Shown: one piece after another, positions 33,521 to 42,920 of the stretch | Numbering within the stretch: the first letter of the stretch is position 1 | Layout: each line of letters starts with the position of its first letter | NCBI RefSeq assembly: GCF_014596565.1 | Contig: NZ_NOIN01000009.1 | Coordinates: 186,001-250,000 of the forward strand | DNA from: Pseudomonas sp. PSB18 | GTDB taxonomy: Bacteria; Pseudomonadota; Gammaproteobacteria; Pseudomonadales; Pseudomonadaceae | DNA length: 64,000 bases | Direction: 5' to 3' | Notes under the pieces: generated by a model | The model's database searches: none | Told to the model about the DNA's origin: nothing | What the model saw: the letters and a program-made list of their open reading frames with translations, nothing else | Position numbers and translations under genes: made by a program

Positions 33521-34492
33521 CTACAACCATCCCGACCGCTTGAAACTGGCCCATAACGCGGTGCACCCCACGGTAATCACCCCCAGTACCGTGAAATAGC
33601 CGTAGTGCCAACTCAGCTCCGGCATGTCCTGGAAGTTCATCCCGTAGATTCCGGCCACCGCCGTCGGAAACGCCAGGATCGCCGCCCATGCCGCGAACTT
33701 GCGCTGCACCACGCTCTGGCGTGACGCTTCGAGCAGCACGCCGACTTCGATGGTCTGGCTGGCAATGTCCGCCAGGGTCGTCAGGTCTTCCATCTGCCGC
33801 GTGACATGGATCTGCACATCGCGGAAATACGGACGCATGTTCTTGTCGATAAAAGGGAAGTTCAGCTTCTGCAATTCCTCGCTGATTTCCACCATCGGCG
33901 CTGCGTAGCGACGCAGGCGCAGCACGTCGCGACGCAAGCTGTGCAGGTTCTGGATATCCCGTTCGTTCAAGGCGCTGCACAGCACATGGTGCTCCAGCTC
34001 ATCGATCTCGTTATGAATGGCTTCGCCCATGGGCTGATAGTTTTCAATCACGAAATCGAGGATGGCATAGAGTACGAAATCTTCCCCATGCTCCAGCAGG
34101 AGTGGACGCGCCTCACAGCGTTGCCGGACATGGGCGTAGGAGGCCGAGTGCCCATTACGGGCGGTGATAATGTAGCCCTTGCCGGCGAAGATATGGGTTT
34201 CGATGAACTGCAGCTTGCCGTCCTTGCGTATCGGCGAATACGTGACGATGAACAGCGCATCGCCGAAAGTCTCAAGCTTGGGGCGGCTGTGCTTCTCCAT
34301 GGCATCTTCAATCGCCAGCTCGTGCAGGTTGAATTGACGCTGCAGATTGGTCAGCTCCTGGACACTGGGTTCTTCGAGACCGATCCATACAAAATGCCCT
34401 GGTTTTGCAGCCCAGGCGCTGCCTTCGTCGAGCGTGATGTTGGTGACTTTCTTACCGGCGCTGTAGACCGCAGCAGCAACGACTCTACCCAT
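33521..34492 (-). CDS. CorA-family magnesium/cobalt channel
   Basis: A 323-aa inner-membrane cation channel of the CorA/ZntB group. A long cytoplasmic domain (1-~260, acidic/basic coiled stem LHSLRRDVLRLRRYAAPMVE) precedes two C-terminal helices. The GMN pore motif is seen as AGIYGMNFQDMPEL. Five subunits would form the pore. The gene has no operon partner; plsC follows upstream on the same strand after about 130 bases. Confidence 0.9.
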   Translation of the reverse strand: MGRVVAAAVYSAGKKVTNITLDEGSAWAAKPGHFVWIGLEEPSVQELTNLQRQFNLHELAIEDAMEKHSRPKLETFGDALFIVTYSPIRKDGKLQFIETHIFAGKGYIITARNGHSASYAHVRQRCEARPLLLEHGEDFVLYAILDFVIENYQPMGEAIHNEIDELEHHVLCSALNERDIQNLHSLRRDVLRLRRYAAPMVEISEELQKLNFPFIDKNMRPYFRDVQIHVTRQMEDLTTLADIASQTIEVGVLLEASRQSVVQRKFAAWAAILAFPTAVAGIYGMNFQDMPELSWHYGYFTVLGVITVGCTALWASFKRSGWL

Positions 34493-34625
34493 GATGGTGG
34501 TTCACTTCTTATTGGAAAATGGCAGTAGCAGGCACTGTGCAGCTTAACGCGCCCTGTCGCTTGAGAGTCAGCAAAATCCGCTGAGTTCTCCAACAGAAAA
34601 GAACCGTCGTGGGGAGAGGTTGTGC

Positions 34626-35348
34626 TCACCCCACCTGTAATTGCCGGTCCATCGCTGCGATGCACTCGCGCATTTGCTCGTGGCATTGTGCGATGAGCCG
34701 AGGCATGTCATCCAGGGTCAGCCCCTGCGTAGGTATCGCCGGCAGTGAACGTATAAGAATGTCACCGCTGCGCCAGCGGTTGAGGTGCATGTGCTTGATG
34801 TAGCGGCTGACGCATACCGGAACAATCGGCACCCCGGCGGCGATTGCCATCTGAAAGGCGCCCTTCTTGAATGGCTGTAGATCCCCGCCAAGATTGCGGG
34901 TGCCCTCCGGGAAGACCCAGATGGACGTCTGTTCATGCTGCAGCGTGTGGGTCGTGGTCTGCATGGCGCGGCGCGCCTTGATCGCATTGCCTCGGTCGAT
35001 CAACACGTTGCCCGCCAGCCAGAACAACTGTCCGAACAGCGGTACCCACTTCAGGCTCTTTTTGCCAATGCACACGGTGCGATAGGGCACCACGTTGCCG
35101 AAGACGAACAGGTCGTAGTTGGATTGGTGGTTGGCGACGATCACGCAACTCTGGGGTTTATCCACCAACGTCTCGACATCAGCCTTGACCCGTAAACCCA
35201 TAATCCACATGGCAGGCCGGGCATACAACCTTGCGCATAAACGGCTGTTGTCCGGGTTGAACGGGCGGCATAGGCCCAGGATCACACCCAATACACCCGC
35301 CACAAGAAAATGCAGACCCATCAGCGACATACGCAATACGAACAACAT
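34626..35348 (-). CDS. plsC: 1-acyl-sn-glycerol-3-phosphate acyltransferase
   Basis: A 240-aa membrane-associated acyltransferase that converts lysophosphatidate to phosphatidate. Motif I H-x4-D is in VANHQSNYDLF, motif III in FPEGTRNLGG, motif IV in GVPIVPVCVSRY. Hydrophobic residues 1-30 form the membrane anchor. Pseudomonas carry several PlsC paralogues, so this may be a second copy with other acyl preference. Confidence 0.88.
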   Translation of the reverse strand: MLFVLRMSLMGLHFLVAGVLGVILGLCRPFNPDNSRLCARLYARPAMWIMGLRVKADVETLVDKPQSCVIVANHQSNYDLFVFGNVVPYRTVCIGKKSLKWVPLFGQLFWLAGNVLIDRGNAIKARRAMQTTTHTLQHEQTSIWVFPEGTRNLGGDLQPFKKGAFQMAIAAGVPIVPVCVSRYIKHMHLNRWRSGDILIRSLPAIPTQGLTLDDMPRLIAQCHEQMRECIAAMDRQLQVG

Positions 35349-35495
35349 CTACACGCCCACCGGGACAAAAAGGTGGCGCAGTGTACGAGTGTGCACTGTT
35401 TTCGGCAATTGCCCCTATAGAAGGAGGAGATAGGCGATGTTCGAGCGCAGGTTTTCAGCGGAGGGAGAGCCGCTGGCTAGAGCGGCCTCAGCTTT

Positions 35496-35585
35496 TGTGG
35501 GAGCGAGCCTGCTCACGATGGCGGAGGTACATTCAATAGATAATGTTGCTGATGTACCGCTATCGCGAGCAGGCTCGCTCCCACA
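35496..35585. repeat. REP pair (REPIN)
   Basis: Head-to-head REP copies around a 38-base centre; the left copy has one substitution (CTCACGAT). It lies between divergent-facing plsC and the crotonase 3' end. Confidence 0.87.
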
Positions 35586-35608
35586 AGAGTGTCCTGGATA
35601 AACAGGGA

Positions 35609-36298
35609 TTAGCCTTGGTATTCCTGGTCCAGCAGGATTGCGGTGTCCAGGGCTTCCAGCAGTGCCTTGCGCACTTTCAGCTTGGTGTTCTTGTGCGCTT
35701 TCATGTTGATTTTCTGCAGTTGGCGCGCCGCTTCCAGCGCCGCATTCTGCAACTCCTGCGCCGACACCACTTTATCGAGGAAGCCCGCATCCACGGCGCT
35801 CTGCGGGTTGAACATCTCGCCATTGATGACCGAGCGATGAAACGCGGATTTGCGCAAGCGATCACGGGCCAGCTCGATGCCGGCGTGATGCATGGTCATG
35901 CCGATCTGTACTTCGTTCAGGCCAATGCTGAACGGCCCGTCCACGCCGATGCGGTAGTCTGCCGAGAGCAGCAGGAATGCGCCTTTCGCCACGGCGTGGC
36001 CAGGGCAAGCGACAACGACGGGGAAGGGATGCGACAACAGGCGACGGGCCAGGGTCGAGCCGGCGGTGACCAGGCCTACCGCCTCCTTGGGGCCGGCGGT
36101 CATCACCTTCAAATCATAACCACCCGACAAGATCCCCGGTTGCCCGGTGATGATCACGACCGCCCGGTCCTCCGTCGCCTGATCCAGTGCAGCGTTGAAC
36201 GCGGCAATGACGTCCGGTGAGATGGCATTGACCTTGCCGTTGTTCAAGGTCAGGGTCGCGATACCGTCTTCGAGATGGTAGGCAATCAGGTCGCTCAT
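35609..36298 (-). CDS. crotonase/enoyl-CoA hydratase-family protein
   Basis: A 229-aa single-domain crotonase. Oxyanion-hole residues are in GILSGGYDLKVM and GHAVAKGAFLLLSADYRIG. The usual catalytic Glu pair is not evident in SIGLNEVQIGMT, which retains one Glu. It is shorter than classical enoyl-CoA hydratases. It might act as an isomerase or hydrolase on a CoA thioester. Standalone gene. Confidence 0.83.
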   Translation of the reverse strand: MSDLIAYHLEDGIATLTLNNGKVNAISPDVIAAFNAALDQATEDRAVVIITGQPGILSGGYDLKVMTAGPKEAVGLVTAGSTLARRLLSHPFPVVVACPGHAVAKGAFLLLSADYRIGVDGPFSIGLNEVQIGMTMHHAGIELARDRLRKSAFHRSVINGEMFNPQSAVDAGFLDKVVSAQELQNAALEAARQLQKINMKAHKNTKLKVRKALLEALDTAILLDQEYQG

Positions 36299-36538
36299 GA
36301 CGCATTCCTTGTAAGAGAAGTGAAGCAGACGTTACCCACCGTCGCGGATCAGGTAAAGCGCCGTGACTGACTCACCGGTCAGCCCCGGGTCGTCATAACA
36401 GTCTGTCCCGCCCAGTCGGCCGTGTCTGCATCCATGGAGCGGTGTACATGCCAACCCGGAGATTGGCCGGTTTGCCCTGTTCCGTCGCGTTTGAAATGCC
36501 GGAACACCTTAACCGCATGAAAATTCTCAAAAAAACCT

Positions 36539-36567
36539 TTGCCATCGGAAAGGCTTTCGACTACATT
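36539..36567 (+). promoter_or_regulatory. tRNA-Ser promoter
   Basis: TTGCCA (36539-36544), 17-base spacer, TACATT (36562-36567), followed by a GC-rich GCGCGCC discriminator typical of stringently controlled stable-RNA promoters. The 240 bases between the crotonase start and this promoter hold nothing else I can identify. Confidence 0.7.
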
Positions 36568-36604
36568 AGCGCGCCTCGACAGACTGAACAGTTTGCCGAG
36601 ACAC

Positions 36605-36694
36605 GGTGAAGTGTCCGAGTGGCTTAAGGAGCACGCCTGGAAAGTGTGTATACAGGAAACTGTATCGAGAGTTCGAATCTCTCCTTCACCGCCA
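36605..36694 (+). tRNA. tRNA-Ser (anticodon GGA)
   Basis: Acceptor arms GGTGAAG / CTTCACC pair fully, with discriminator G and an encoded CCA. The anticodon loop CTGGAAA gives GGA, reading UCC/UCU serine codons. The T-loop GTTCGAATC and the long variable arm (class II) are characteristic of tRNA-Ser. A terminator follows within 10 bases. Confidence 0.96.
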
Positions 36695-36702
36695 CATTCA
36701 TA

Positions 36703-36735
36703 CGAAAAAGCCCTGATTATTCAGGGCTTTTTCGT
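36703..36735 (+). terminator. Rho-independent terminator of tRNA-Ser
   Basis: ACGAAAAAGCCCTGA / TCAGGGCTTTTTCGT around TTAT: a 15-bp stem with a T-rich right arm. Confidence 0.9.
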
Positions 36736-36794
36736 ATCTGCGTTTCAGCAAAAAACTCCTGCCATGCTTTGTTCCCTAGCTGGAAAACAGCTAA

Positions 36795-37523
36795 TCAAAA
36801 CCCAGATTTACCAATCGATGCGCCGCCATCGACAAACAGGGTCTGCCCGGTAATAAAACCGCTGTGCTCCGACAACAGAAATGCCATGGCCGCGGCAATT
36901 TCCTGGGGCTGGCCCAAGCGGCCCATGGGGATGCCGGCCAGATACGTCGCTTCTCCGTCACTCCCCGGTGGATTGTTGGCGCGAAACAGTTCGGTTTCCG
37001 TCGGCCCGGGAGCGATGGCGTTCACGGTAACGCCGGTGCGCGCCAACTCCAGGGCCCAAGTGCGGGTAAAACTCACCAGTGCGGCCTTGGCGGCAGCATA
37101 GGCAGTACGCTGGGCTATACCGAGAATGGTCAGGCTGGAAACATTGACGATCCGCCCCCAGCCATTGGCCTTCATCTGTGGTAACAGTGCCTGGGTGGCC
37201 TGCAGGGCAGGGCGCAGGTTGAGGTCCATCACTGCGTCGTAATCGTTCAGATCGACGCTACCCAAGGCCTGGGGCTTGACCAGCCCGACGTTGTTGACCA
37301 AACCATCGAAAACATACTCTTCGGTCAAGCGTCGCAGGGTCATCGCGGTGCTTTCCCGGTCGGCCAGGTCCAGCTGCACCAGGTGACCGGGAAAGTCCTC
37401 GGTGTCGCCACTGCGGGCAATCCCCACCACCCGGTGACCCTCCGCGCCGAGGTGTTCGGCCAGCGCCCGACCAATGCCCTTGCTGGCGCCTGTAATAAGA
37501 AAGGTACGAGCAGTCATCGACAA
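36795..37523 (-). CDS. SDR-family oxidoreductase
   Basis: A 242-aa classical SDR. Cofactor motif TGASKGIGRAL near residue 11; NNVG; catalytic Ser in VSSLTIL and Y-x3-K in YAAAKAALVSF; C-terminal FVDGGASIG. Such enzymes reduce ketones or oxidise alcohols with NAD(P). The neighbour at 37606 is a second SDR on the same strand, so the two probably form an operon, possibly controlled by the adjacent LysR gene (now frameshifted). Substrate unknown. Confidence 0.85.
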   Translation of the reverse strand: MSMTARTFLITGASKGIGRALAEHLGAEGHRVVGIARSGDTEDFPGHLVQLDLADRESTAMTLRRLTEEYVFDGLVNNVGLVKPQALGSVDLNDYDAVMDLNLRPALQATQALLPQMKANGWGRIVNVSSLTILGIAQRTAYAAAKAALVSFTRTWALELARTGVTVNAIAPGPTETELFRANNPPGSDGEATYLAGIPMGRLGQPQEIAAAMAFLLSEHSGFITGQTLFVDGGASIGKSGF

Positions 37524-37605
37524 TCCTCCATGGGAAACTCTTCATCTGATTTTTCGAACGGTTGATGCGGCGGGCCGGCGCCAGGCCGGCCCGCACTATT
37601 ATTCA

Positions 37606-38394
37606 TCAAGCGATGGTTTGTACCGTGCCGCCTTCGGCGCGAATCGCGGCACCGTTGATCAATGCGGCCTGTTCACTGGCCAGGAACGTCACAACGTTGG
37701 CCACTTCTGCAGGTTTGGCCAGCCTGTGGATCAATGACAAAGGACGGTTCTCTGCCATGAATTTCTGCTCTGCCTGCGCATAGGAAAGATCTGGATTAAC
37801 CGACTCGATAAACGCCTTCAGACTTTCAGTTTCCGTTGGGCCAGGCAGCACCGAATTGACGGTTACCGCGGTGCCCTTGGTCAGTTCTGCCAGGCTGCGG
37901 GAGATAGACAGTTGCGTAGCCTTGCTCGCACTGTAATGGGCCATGGAGGCCATTGGCGTCAAGGCCACCTCACTGGAGAGGAAAATGACTCGCCCGTGGC
38001 CACGCTCAAGCATTGCCTGCATGTACGTCCGCGCCAGGCGCACGCCACTCCACACGTTGGTGTCGAACATCTGTTGCCAGTCGGCATCAGTGGTGGCGAA
38101 GAAGTCGCTCAACTGATAAGTCCCCAGGTTATTCACCAGAATGTCGATGTCCGGGTAAGCGTTCTTTGCCACTAGCTCGCCGCCAGCCACGCTCATGTCG
38201 GCCACCAGCGGCAGGGCTCGACCCGCACCGAAACGCTGATTGAAAGCGGCCACAACGGTGCCGACGACTTCGCTATTGCGGCCATTGATGATGACCTTGG
38301 CACCCTCTTGCAAAAGCTGTGTGGCAATCGCGTGGCCGATACCTGAAGTCGAAGCGCTGACCAGGGCAAGTTTACCGTTGAGTTTGAGATCCAT
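37606..38394 (-). CDS. SDR-family oxidoreductase
   Basis: A 262-aa SDR. Cofactor motif SASTSGIGHAI near residue 12, NNLG, catalytic Ser in FLSSEVALTP and Y-x3-K in YSASKATQL. Start ATG 38394 (MDLKLNGKLALVSAS); an upstream in-frame ATG would overlap the promoter. It is divergent from the LysR gene at 38526. Redox reaction on an unknown carbonyl compound. Confidence 0.85.
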   Translation of the reverse strand: MDLKLNGKLALVSASTSGIGHAIATQLLQEGAKVIINGRNSEVVGTVVAAFNQRFGAGRALPLVADMSVAGGELVAKNAYPDIDILVNNLGTYQLSDFFATTDADWQQMFDTNVWSGVRLARTYMQAMLERGHGRVIFLSSEVALTPMASMAHYSASKATQLSISRSLAELTKGTAVTVNSVLPGPTETESLKAFIESVNPDLSYAQAEQKFMAENRPLSLIHRLAKPAEVANVVTFLASEQAALINGAAIRAEGGTVQTIA

Positions 38395-38525
38395 GATTTT
38401 CCTTACGCGTTGTTCAATGAATGCCCAGATGGGCAGGTAAGGCAAAGTATGAGACGGCTCCTGACCTTTGATAATTTAGTGTAATGGAATAGGATTGGTG
38501 AACTGAATTCACAAGTTGGCGGGGC

Positions 38526-39457
38526 ATGGACAGTCGAAGCGGCGAAATGCAGGTGTTTGCCAAAGTGGTCGAGACGGGCAGTTTTTCCAATGCGGCGAAA
38601 CTGCTCAACCTCACACCCTCGGCGGTGAGCAAGTTGATTACCCGGATTGAAGAGCGCCTCGGCGTGTTGTTGATTCAGCGTTCCACGCGACAGATGCTGA
38701 TCACCGCCGAGGGCAAGCAGTTCTACGACAGTTGTGTGCGGATTCTGGATGACATTGAAGAGGCCGAGCAGTCCCTGGCCCAGGGTTTGGAAGTGCCCCA
38801 TGGTGTGGTGCGGGTGAATGTGTCCTTACCCTTCGGAACACATCAGATTTTGCCGATTCTTGCCGAGTTCAATGCCCGTTACCCGCAGATTGTTCTCGAC
38901 CTGTCACTGACCGACGCCATGGTCGACATGCACCGCGAACGCATCGATGTGGCGGTGCGCATGGGCCGTTGGCGGACGCCTCGTTCCGCGCCCGCAGCCT
39001 CGGTGAAAGCCGGCGCGCGGTGGTGGCGTCGCCCAATTACCTGGCCGCGTTTGGTCGTCCAGAAAAACCAGGAGAGTTGAATCAACACCGCTGTTTGAAT
39101 TTCAACTTCCGTCGATCATTGGATGAATGGCCTTTTCGGGTAGAGGGTCAGGTTATTCACCTGCCTGTAGACGGCGGCATGCTCACCAACAACGGTGAAA
39201 CCATGCGCCAGCTAACGATCGCCGGCATGGGGATCAGCCGTTTGGGCATGTTTCATGTGGCCGAAGATCTTCGTGCGGGTCGTCTGGAAGAAGTGCTCGG
39301 TGAGTTCAACCCAGGCGACACGGAAGAGATTCACGCCATCTTCAGTAACCAACGCTATATGCCCCCGCGGGTGCGGGTGTTCATTGATTTTCTGGTAGAA
39401 CGTGTGAGCCCTTCGCTACGCTTTTATGCGGCCAACGATCCGGGTAAAGCGAATTGA
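38526..39457 (+). pseudogene. LysR-family regulator with a one-base frameshift
   Basis: The first frame (38526-~38966) encodes a normal LysR helix-turn-helix (SFSNAAKLLNLTPSAVSKLI) and the start of the effector domain up to IDVAVRMG. The effector domain continues in another frame from ~38966 (LADASFRARSLGESRRAVVA) to 39457. Restoring one C in the GGGCCG at 38964-38968 rejoins the two into a standard ~310-aa protein. The first frame alone would run on into a foreign tail. It is therefore a recent pseudogene or a sequencing error. It faces the SDR gene at 37606, its presumable target. Confidence 0.85.
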
Positions 39458-39587
39458 AAAAGGCCGCTGCAACGCATCGCTGCAGAGGCGCCTTATACGG
39501 ATGCGAACGGCAGAAGACGTGTCCGGCAGATGCATTCAAACTATAAGAGGGGGAGAAAGGAACAAAAATTAGTGAACGTCATTCACG

Positions 39588-40499
39588 TCAGTGGGGTTGA
39601 CTGGGTTGAGCAGTCAGCAGATCGATCAATGCGCGCGCTGCGGCGGACTGGCGCCGATGCGGCACATAGATGACCGAGAAAGGGCGGGTGCGGCCGCGCA
39701 ACTGTGGCAACAGTTCAACCAGTTGACCTCGTTCGACGGGGTCACGAACGATGAAATCGTAGCTTTGACAGATCCCCATACCCTGGTTGGCCAGGGATAC
39801 CACGCCGAGCACATCGTCGGATATCTCGATGGTGGATGTAGGCAGCCAATCAATGTCGTTCTCACCCTCTTTGAATACCCATGGCGCGATGCGGCCGGTG
39901 CTGGGCATGACGAAGGGCAGGCAGACATGATTTCGCAGGTCTTCAAGTGTCTGCGGTGTGCCGGCGTGCTCCAGGTAGCGGGGCGAGGCGACCAGGCATA
40001 GGGGCGCGTCTTCCAGCTTGCGCGCCACCAGCCCGCTGTCGGGGAAGTGCCCGAGACGAATCGCCAGATCGAAGCCCTCGGCCACCAGATCCACATTTCG
40101 GTTCGTGATGCTCAGCTCGACTTGAACATCTGGATACTGCCGAGCGAAGCGTGCCAGCAACGGCGGCAAGCGGTAATGGCCATACGTGGTCGGCACACTC
40201 AACCGCACGCGTCCTTTCAGTTCACCCTCTTGCCCCTGGATCTCGCGCTCAGCGTCGTCGAGCAGCGTGAAGGCTACGCGCGCCTGCTCCAGATAAAGCC
40301 GGCCAGCCTCGGTCAGGCTGACCTGGCGCGTGGTCCGGCGCAAAAGCTGGTTGCCGAGCCGCGCCTCCAGACGCATGACGGCGCGGCTCAGAACCGAGGG
40401 GGTGGTCGACAGGACCACGGCCCCCGCCGTGAAAGAACCGTTCTCAGCCACAGCCAGGAAAGCTTCGACGTCACCCAGATAATCGAATCGACGGCTCAT
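39588..40499 (-). CDS. LysR-family transcriptional regulator
   Basis: A 303-aa LysR regulator. Helix-turn-helix in residues 8-65 (FLAVAENGSFTAGAVVLSTT, SVLSRAVMRLEARLG). The effector-binding domain (~90-295) has the usual FDLAIRLGHFPDSGLVARKL and GMGICQSYDFIV. The start is ATG 40499 (MSRRFDYLGDVEAF); the frame stays open for 300 codons upstream, across the divergent gene, but this is a shadow. It is divergent from the DJ-1-like gene at 40599 and likely controls it. Confidence 0.9.
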   Translation of the reverse strand: MSRRFDYLGDVEAFLAVAENGSFTAGAVVLSTTPSVLSRAVMRLEARLGNQLLRRTTRQVSLTEAGRLYLEQARVAFTLLDDAEREIQGQEGELKGRVRLSVPTTYGHYRLPPLLARFARQYPDVQVELSITNRNVDLVAEGFDLAIRLGHFPDSGLVARKLEDAPLCLVASPRYLEHAGTPQTLEDLRNHVCLPFVMPSTGRIAPWVFKEGENDIDWLPTSTIEISDDVLGVVSLANQGMGICQSYDFIVRDPVERGQLVELLPQLRGRTRPFSVIYVPHRRQSAAARALIDLLTAQPSQPH

Positions 40500-40598
40500 C
40501 TTGTCGCCTTGGGAATAAATGAATGTCTTCTTGGATAGTTTATCTCTCCTGAAGTGATCAATACAGTTCGGTACACGACCAGAGGCCAAGAGACGCCC

Positions 40599-41417
40599 GT
40601 GAAACCGACGCATGCACTGCCAGCGCTTTTGTTGTTTGCCATCGCCGCATGCGCCCATGGGAAGGCCCCTGATACCCCTCTCCAAAAAGGTACCGACACC
40701 ATGAATACCGCGACGCCCCGTTCCGATATCAAACCTGTGCTGTTCGTCCTGACCAGTCATGGCAGCAAGGGTGACACTGGCCAGCCTACCGGCTATTACC
40801 TGGGAGAAGTCACGCACCCATTGGCCGAGCTGGAGGAAGCAGGCATCCACGTCGTGTTCGCGTCGATCCAGGGCGGCGAGCCGCCAGTGGACGGGCTGGA
40901 ACTCAACGACGCGGTCAACGCCCGTTACTGGAACAACCCACAATTCCGCGAGGCCGTGGGTCATACGCAGCGCCTGGGGGATGCCGATCCCGCGAAGTAT
41001 TCGGCGATCTTCTTCGCCGGCGGCCATGGTGCGATGTGGGACTTTCCCCAGAGCCCCGACGTACCGCGTATGACCCGTGCCATCTACGAAGCCGGTGGCC
41101 TGGTCGGCGCGGTGTGTCACGGCCCGGCCGCGTTGGTCAACGTCACGCTCTCCGACGGCACCTATCTCGTTTCCGGCAAAAACGTCAGTGCTTTCACCGA
41201 CGATGAAGAGCGCGCGGTCCAACTCGACCGTGTGGTGCCATTCCTGCTCGCCAGCACGCTGACGCAGCGGGGCGCAAAGCACCATCCTGCGCCGGAGTGG
41301 ACGGCCAAGGTGGTGGTGGACGGACGCCTCGTCACCGGGCAGAACCCACAGTCCGCGGCTGGCGTGGGTGCGGCGATGCGTGACCTGTTGCTCGGCAAAT
41401 TCTCCCCGACCCTCTGA
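40599..41417 (+). CDS. DJ-1/PfpI (Hsp31-like) family protein, exported
   Basis: About 272 aa. GTG 40599 gives a lipoprotein-like signal peptide (ALPALLLFAIAACA). The mature part is a DJ-1/PfpI domain with nucleophile Cys in GAVCHGPAALV, preceded by the Glu-type elbow GGHGAMWDFP. Hsp31-like proteins act as glyoxalases or deglycases. An earlier in-frame GTG at 40554 has no ribosome site. It is divergent from the LysR gene and followed by the yellow-like gene, 48 bases away. Confidence 0.8.
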   Translation: MKPTHALPALLLFAIAACAHGKAPDTPLQKGTDTMNTATPRSDIKPVLFVLTSHGSKGDTGQPTGYYLGEVTHPLAELEEAGIHVVFASIQGGEPPVDGLELNDAVNARYWNNPQFREAVGHTQRLGDADPAKYSAIFFAGGHGAMWDFPQSPDVPRMTRAIYEAGGLVGAVCHGPAALVNVTLSDGTYLVSGKNVSAFTDDEERAVQLDRVVPFLLASTLTQRGAKHHPAPEWTAKVVVDGRLVTGQNPQSAAGVGAAMRDLLLGKFSPTL

Positions 41418-41465
41418 CAACGGCGGCTTTTCCTTTCATTTCCACCTCTCTGTTGCAGGTCCACC

Positions 41466-42683
41466 ATGAACCGTTACCTTTCCACCTTGAACGCCGTCGT
41501 GCTGGCGGCCGCAGGTATTTCCTCCGCCATGGCGGCCCAGCCGGCCAGTAGCACATCGCTTGAACGCTGGCGCAGCTACACGGGCGTCACCTGGGCTCAG
41601 CCCCAGGGCGATGGAACCCTCGTGGCCTATGCCCAATCGGTCAATGCGCCGATCGCGGGTATCCATTTCGATCCCCAGGGTCGGGCATTCGTGAGCACGC
41701 CGCGCCTGGTGTCCGCCGCTGCACCCGCAACGCTGAGTATCCTGGACACGAGCGCAGCGTCCGGGCCGGCACGTTTGACGGCTTTCCCATCAGTTGAGGG
41801 CAACGCCGTGGCTGGCGCGCCGGACCAGCACTTGCGCAATGTGCTGGGCTTCTACATCGACCATCGCAATGGTTGGCTATGGGCGCTGGACCAGGGCTTT
41901 GTTGCAGGCGAAAGCGAGGCGCCGGAGGGCGCGCAGAAGGTCATGGTGTACGACTTGAAGAGCGGCCGGTTGGTCAAGCGCATTGGGCTGGACCCGGTGG
42001 CTGACCGCAAGGGCAGCTTCCTCAACGACATCGTGGTCGACGAGCGGCGCAAGGTCGCTTACATCTCCGACAGTGGCCTGCGCAGCGCGCCGGCCAACCA
42101 GGTCGGCCTGATCGTTGTGGATTACGCCTCGGGGCAGGCGCGCCGCGTGTTGGATAATCACCCCGGCTTGCAGGTGGAGGCAGAGGTGAAAGTGGTTTCA
42201 CACGGCATGGAAGTCTGGCCCGGCAAGCCGCTTTTGCTGGGCATCAACGGCATTGCCTTGTCTCCCGACGGGCGCACCCTGTATTGGACGGTGACCACGG
42301 GCAAACATGCCCACGCGATCGCCACCCGTGGGTTACGTAAGCCACGTGCCAGCGCGGCAACGTTGGCAGCCGCCGTGCGCGATCTTGGCGATGTGGGCGG
42401 CAACACGGACGGCATCGTCACCGGCGCAAACGGCAGGCTCTTTATCACCGATGTCACCCATAACGGCATCGTCCAGTTCGACCCTTCCACGAAGAAGATG
42501 TCGTTGATCGCTTTCGACGAAGGTGTGCACTGGCCGGATACACCGGCGATCACACCCGACGGCGCCCTGGTATTCACGGCGAGCAACCTGAGCCAGCACT
42601 TCGCTGGGGCGGTCAAGCCCGGTGAGGAGCGCTACGAACTGTGGCGCTTGCCGCTCAAGGAGACGGAATCCCGTACCCCGTGA
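41466..42683 (+). CDS. yellow/major-royal-jelly-like exported protein
   Basis: A 405-aa protein. A signal peptide (1-~23, NAVVLAAAGISSAMA) precedes a MRJP/yellow-type beta-propeller domain (~40-400): VLGFYIDHRNGWLWALDQGF, SFLNDIVVDERRKVAYISDSG, GINGIALSPDGRTLYW, GGNTDGIVTGANGRLFITDV. Bacterial members of this family are poorly characterised; insect yellow proteins act in melanin formation. Periplasmic location is expected. It may be co-transcribed with the DJ-1-like gene. Confidence 0.83.
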   Translation: MNRYLSTLNAVVLAAAGISSAMAAQPASSTSLERWRSYTGVTWAQPQGDGTLVAYAQSVNAPIAGIHFDPQGRAFVSTPRLVSAAAPATLSILDTSAASGPARLTAFPSVEGNAVAGAPDQHLRNVLGFYIDHRNGWLWALDQGFVAGESEAPEGAQKVMVYDLKSGRLVKRIGLDPVADRKGSFLNDIVVDERRKVAYISDSGLRSAPANQVGLIVVDYASGQARRVLDNHPGLQVEAEVKVVSHGMEVWPGKPLLLGINGIALSPDGRTLYWTVTTGKHAHAIATRGLRKPRASAATLAAAVRDLGDVGGNTDGIVTGANGRLFITDVTHNGIVQFDPSTKKMSLIAFDEGVHWPDTPAITPDGALVFTASNLSQHFAGAVKPGEERYELWRLPLKETESRTP

Positions 42684-42738
42684 CGACTCCCCAAACCCGC
42701 AGAGGATGAGACAAGGGTGCATTCCACCCTCCTCATGC

Positions 42739-42776
42739 CTCATTCGGTGCACGTTCGTGCCCTCATTCGATGCACG
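42739..42776 (+). repeat. 15-base direct repeat after the yellow-like gene
   Basis: CTCATTCGGTGCACG (42739-42753) and CTCATTCGATGCACG (42762-42776) differ at one base and start 23 bases apart. No function evident. Confidence 0.6.
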
Positions 42777-42779
42777 ATA

Positions 42780-42814
42780 GGCCCCTGATTTCTCAATGAA
42801 ATCAGGGGCCTTTT
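42780..42814 (+). terminator. Rho-independent terminator
   Basis: GGCCCCTGATTTC / GAAATCAGGGGCC with TTTT: terminates the DJ-1/yellow transcript. Confidence 0.88.
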
Positions 42815-42920
42815 GCCATCTGGTGAGGCAAAAAAACCGACCGTACGGTGCCTCCGCGGTGGCATGGCTTGAGGGATGAAACTACCCTGAAATCCATTGC
42901 TATCCGATGGGGGATGGGAA

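Noticed and set aside
40500..41420. N-terminal extension of the LysR protein at 39588
   Set aside because: The extension overlaps the divergent DJ-1-like gene and has no homology; ATG 40499 starts a normal LysR protein.
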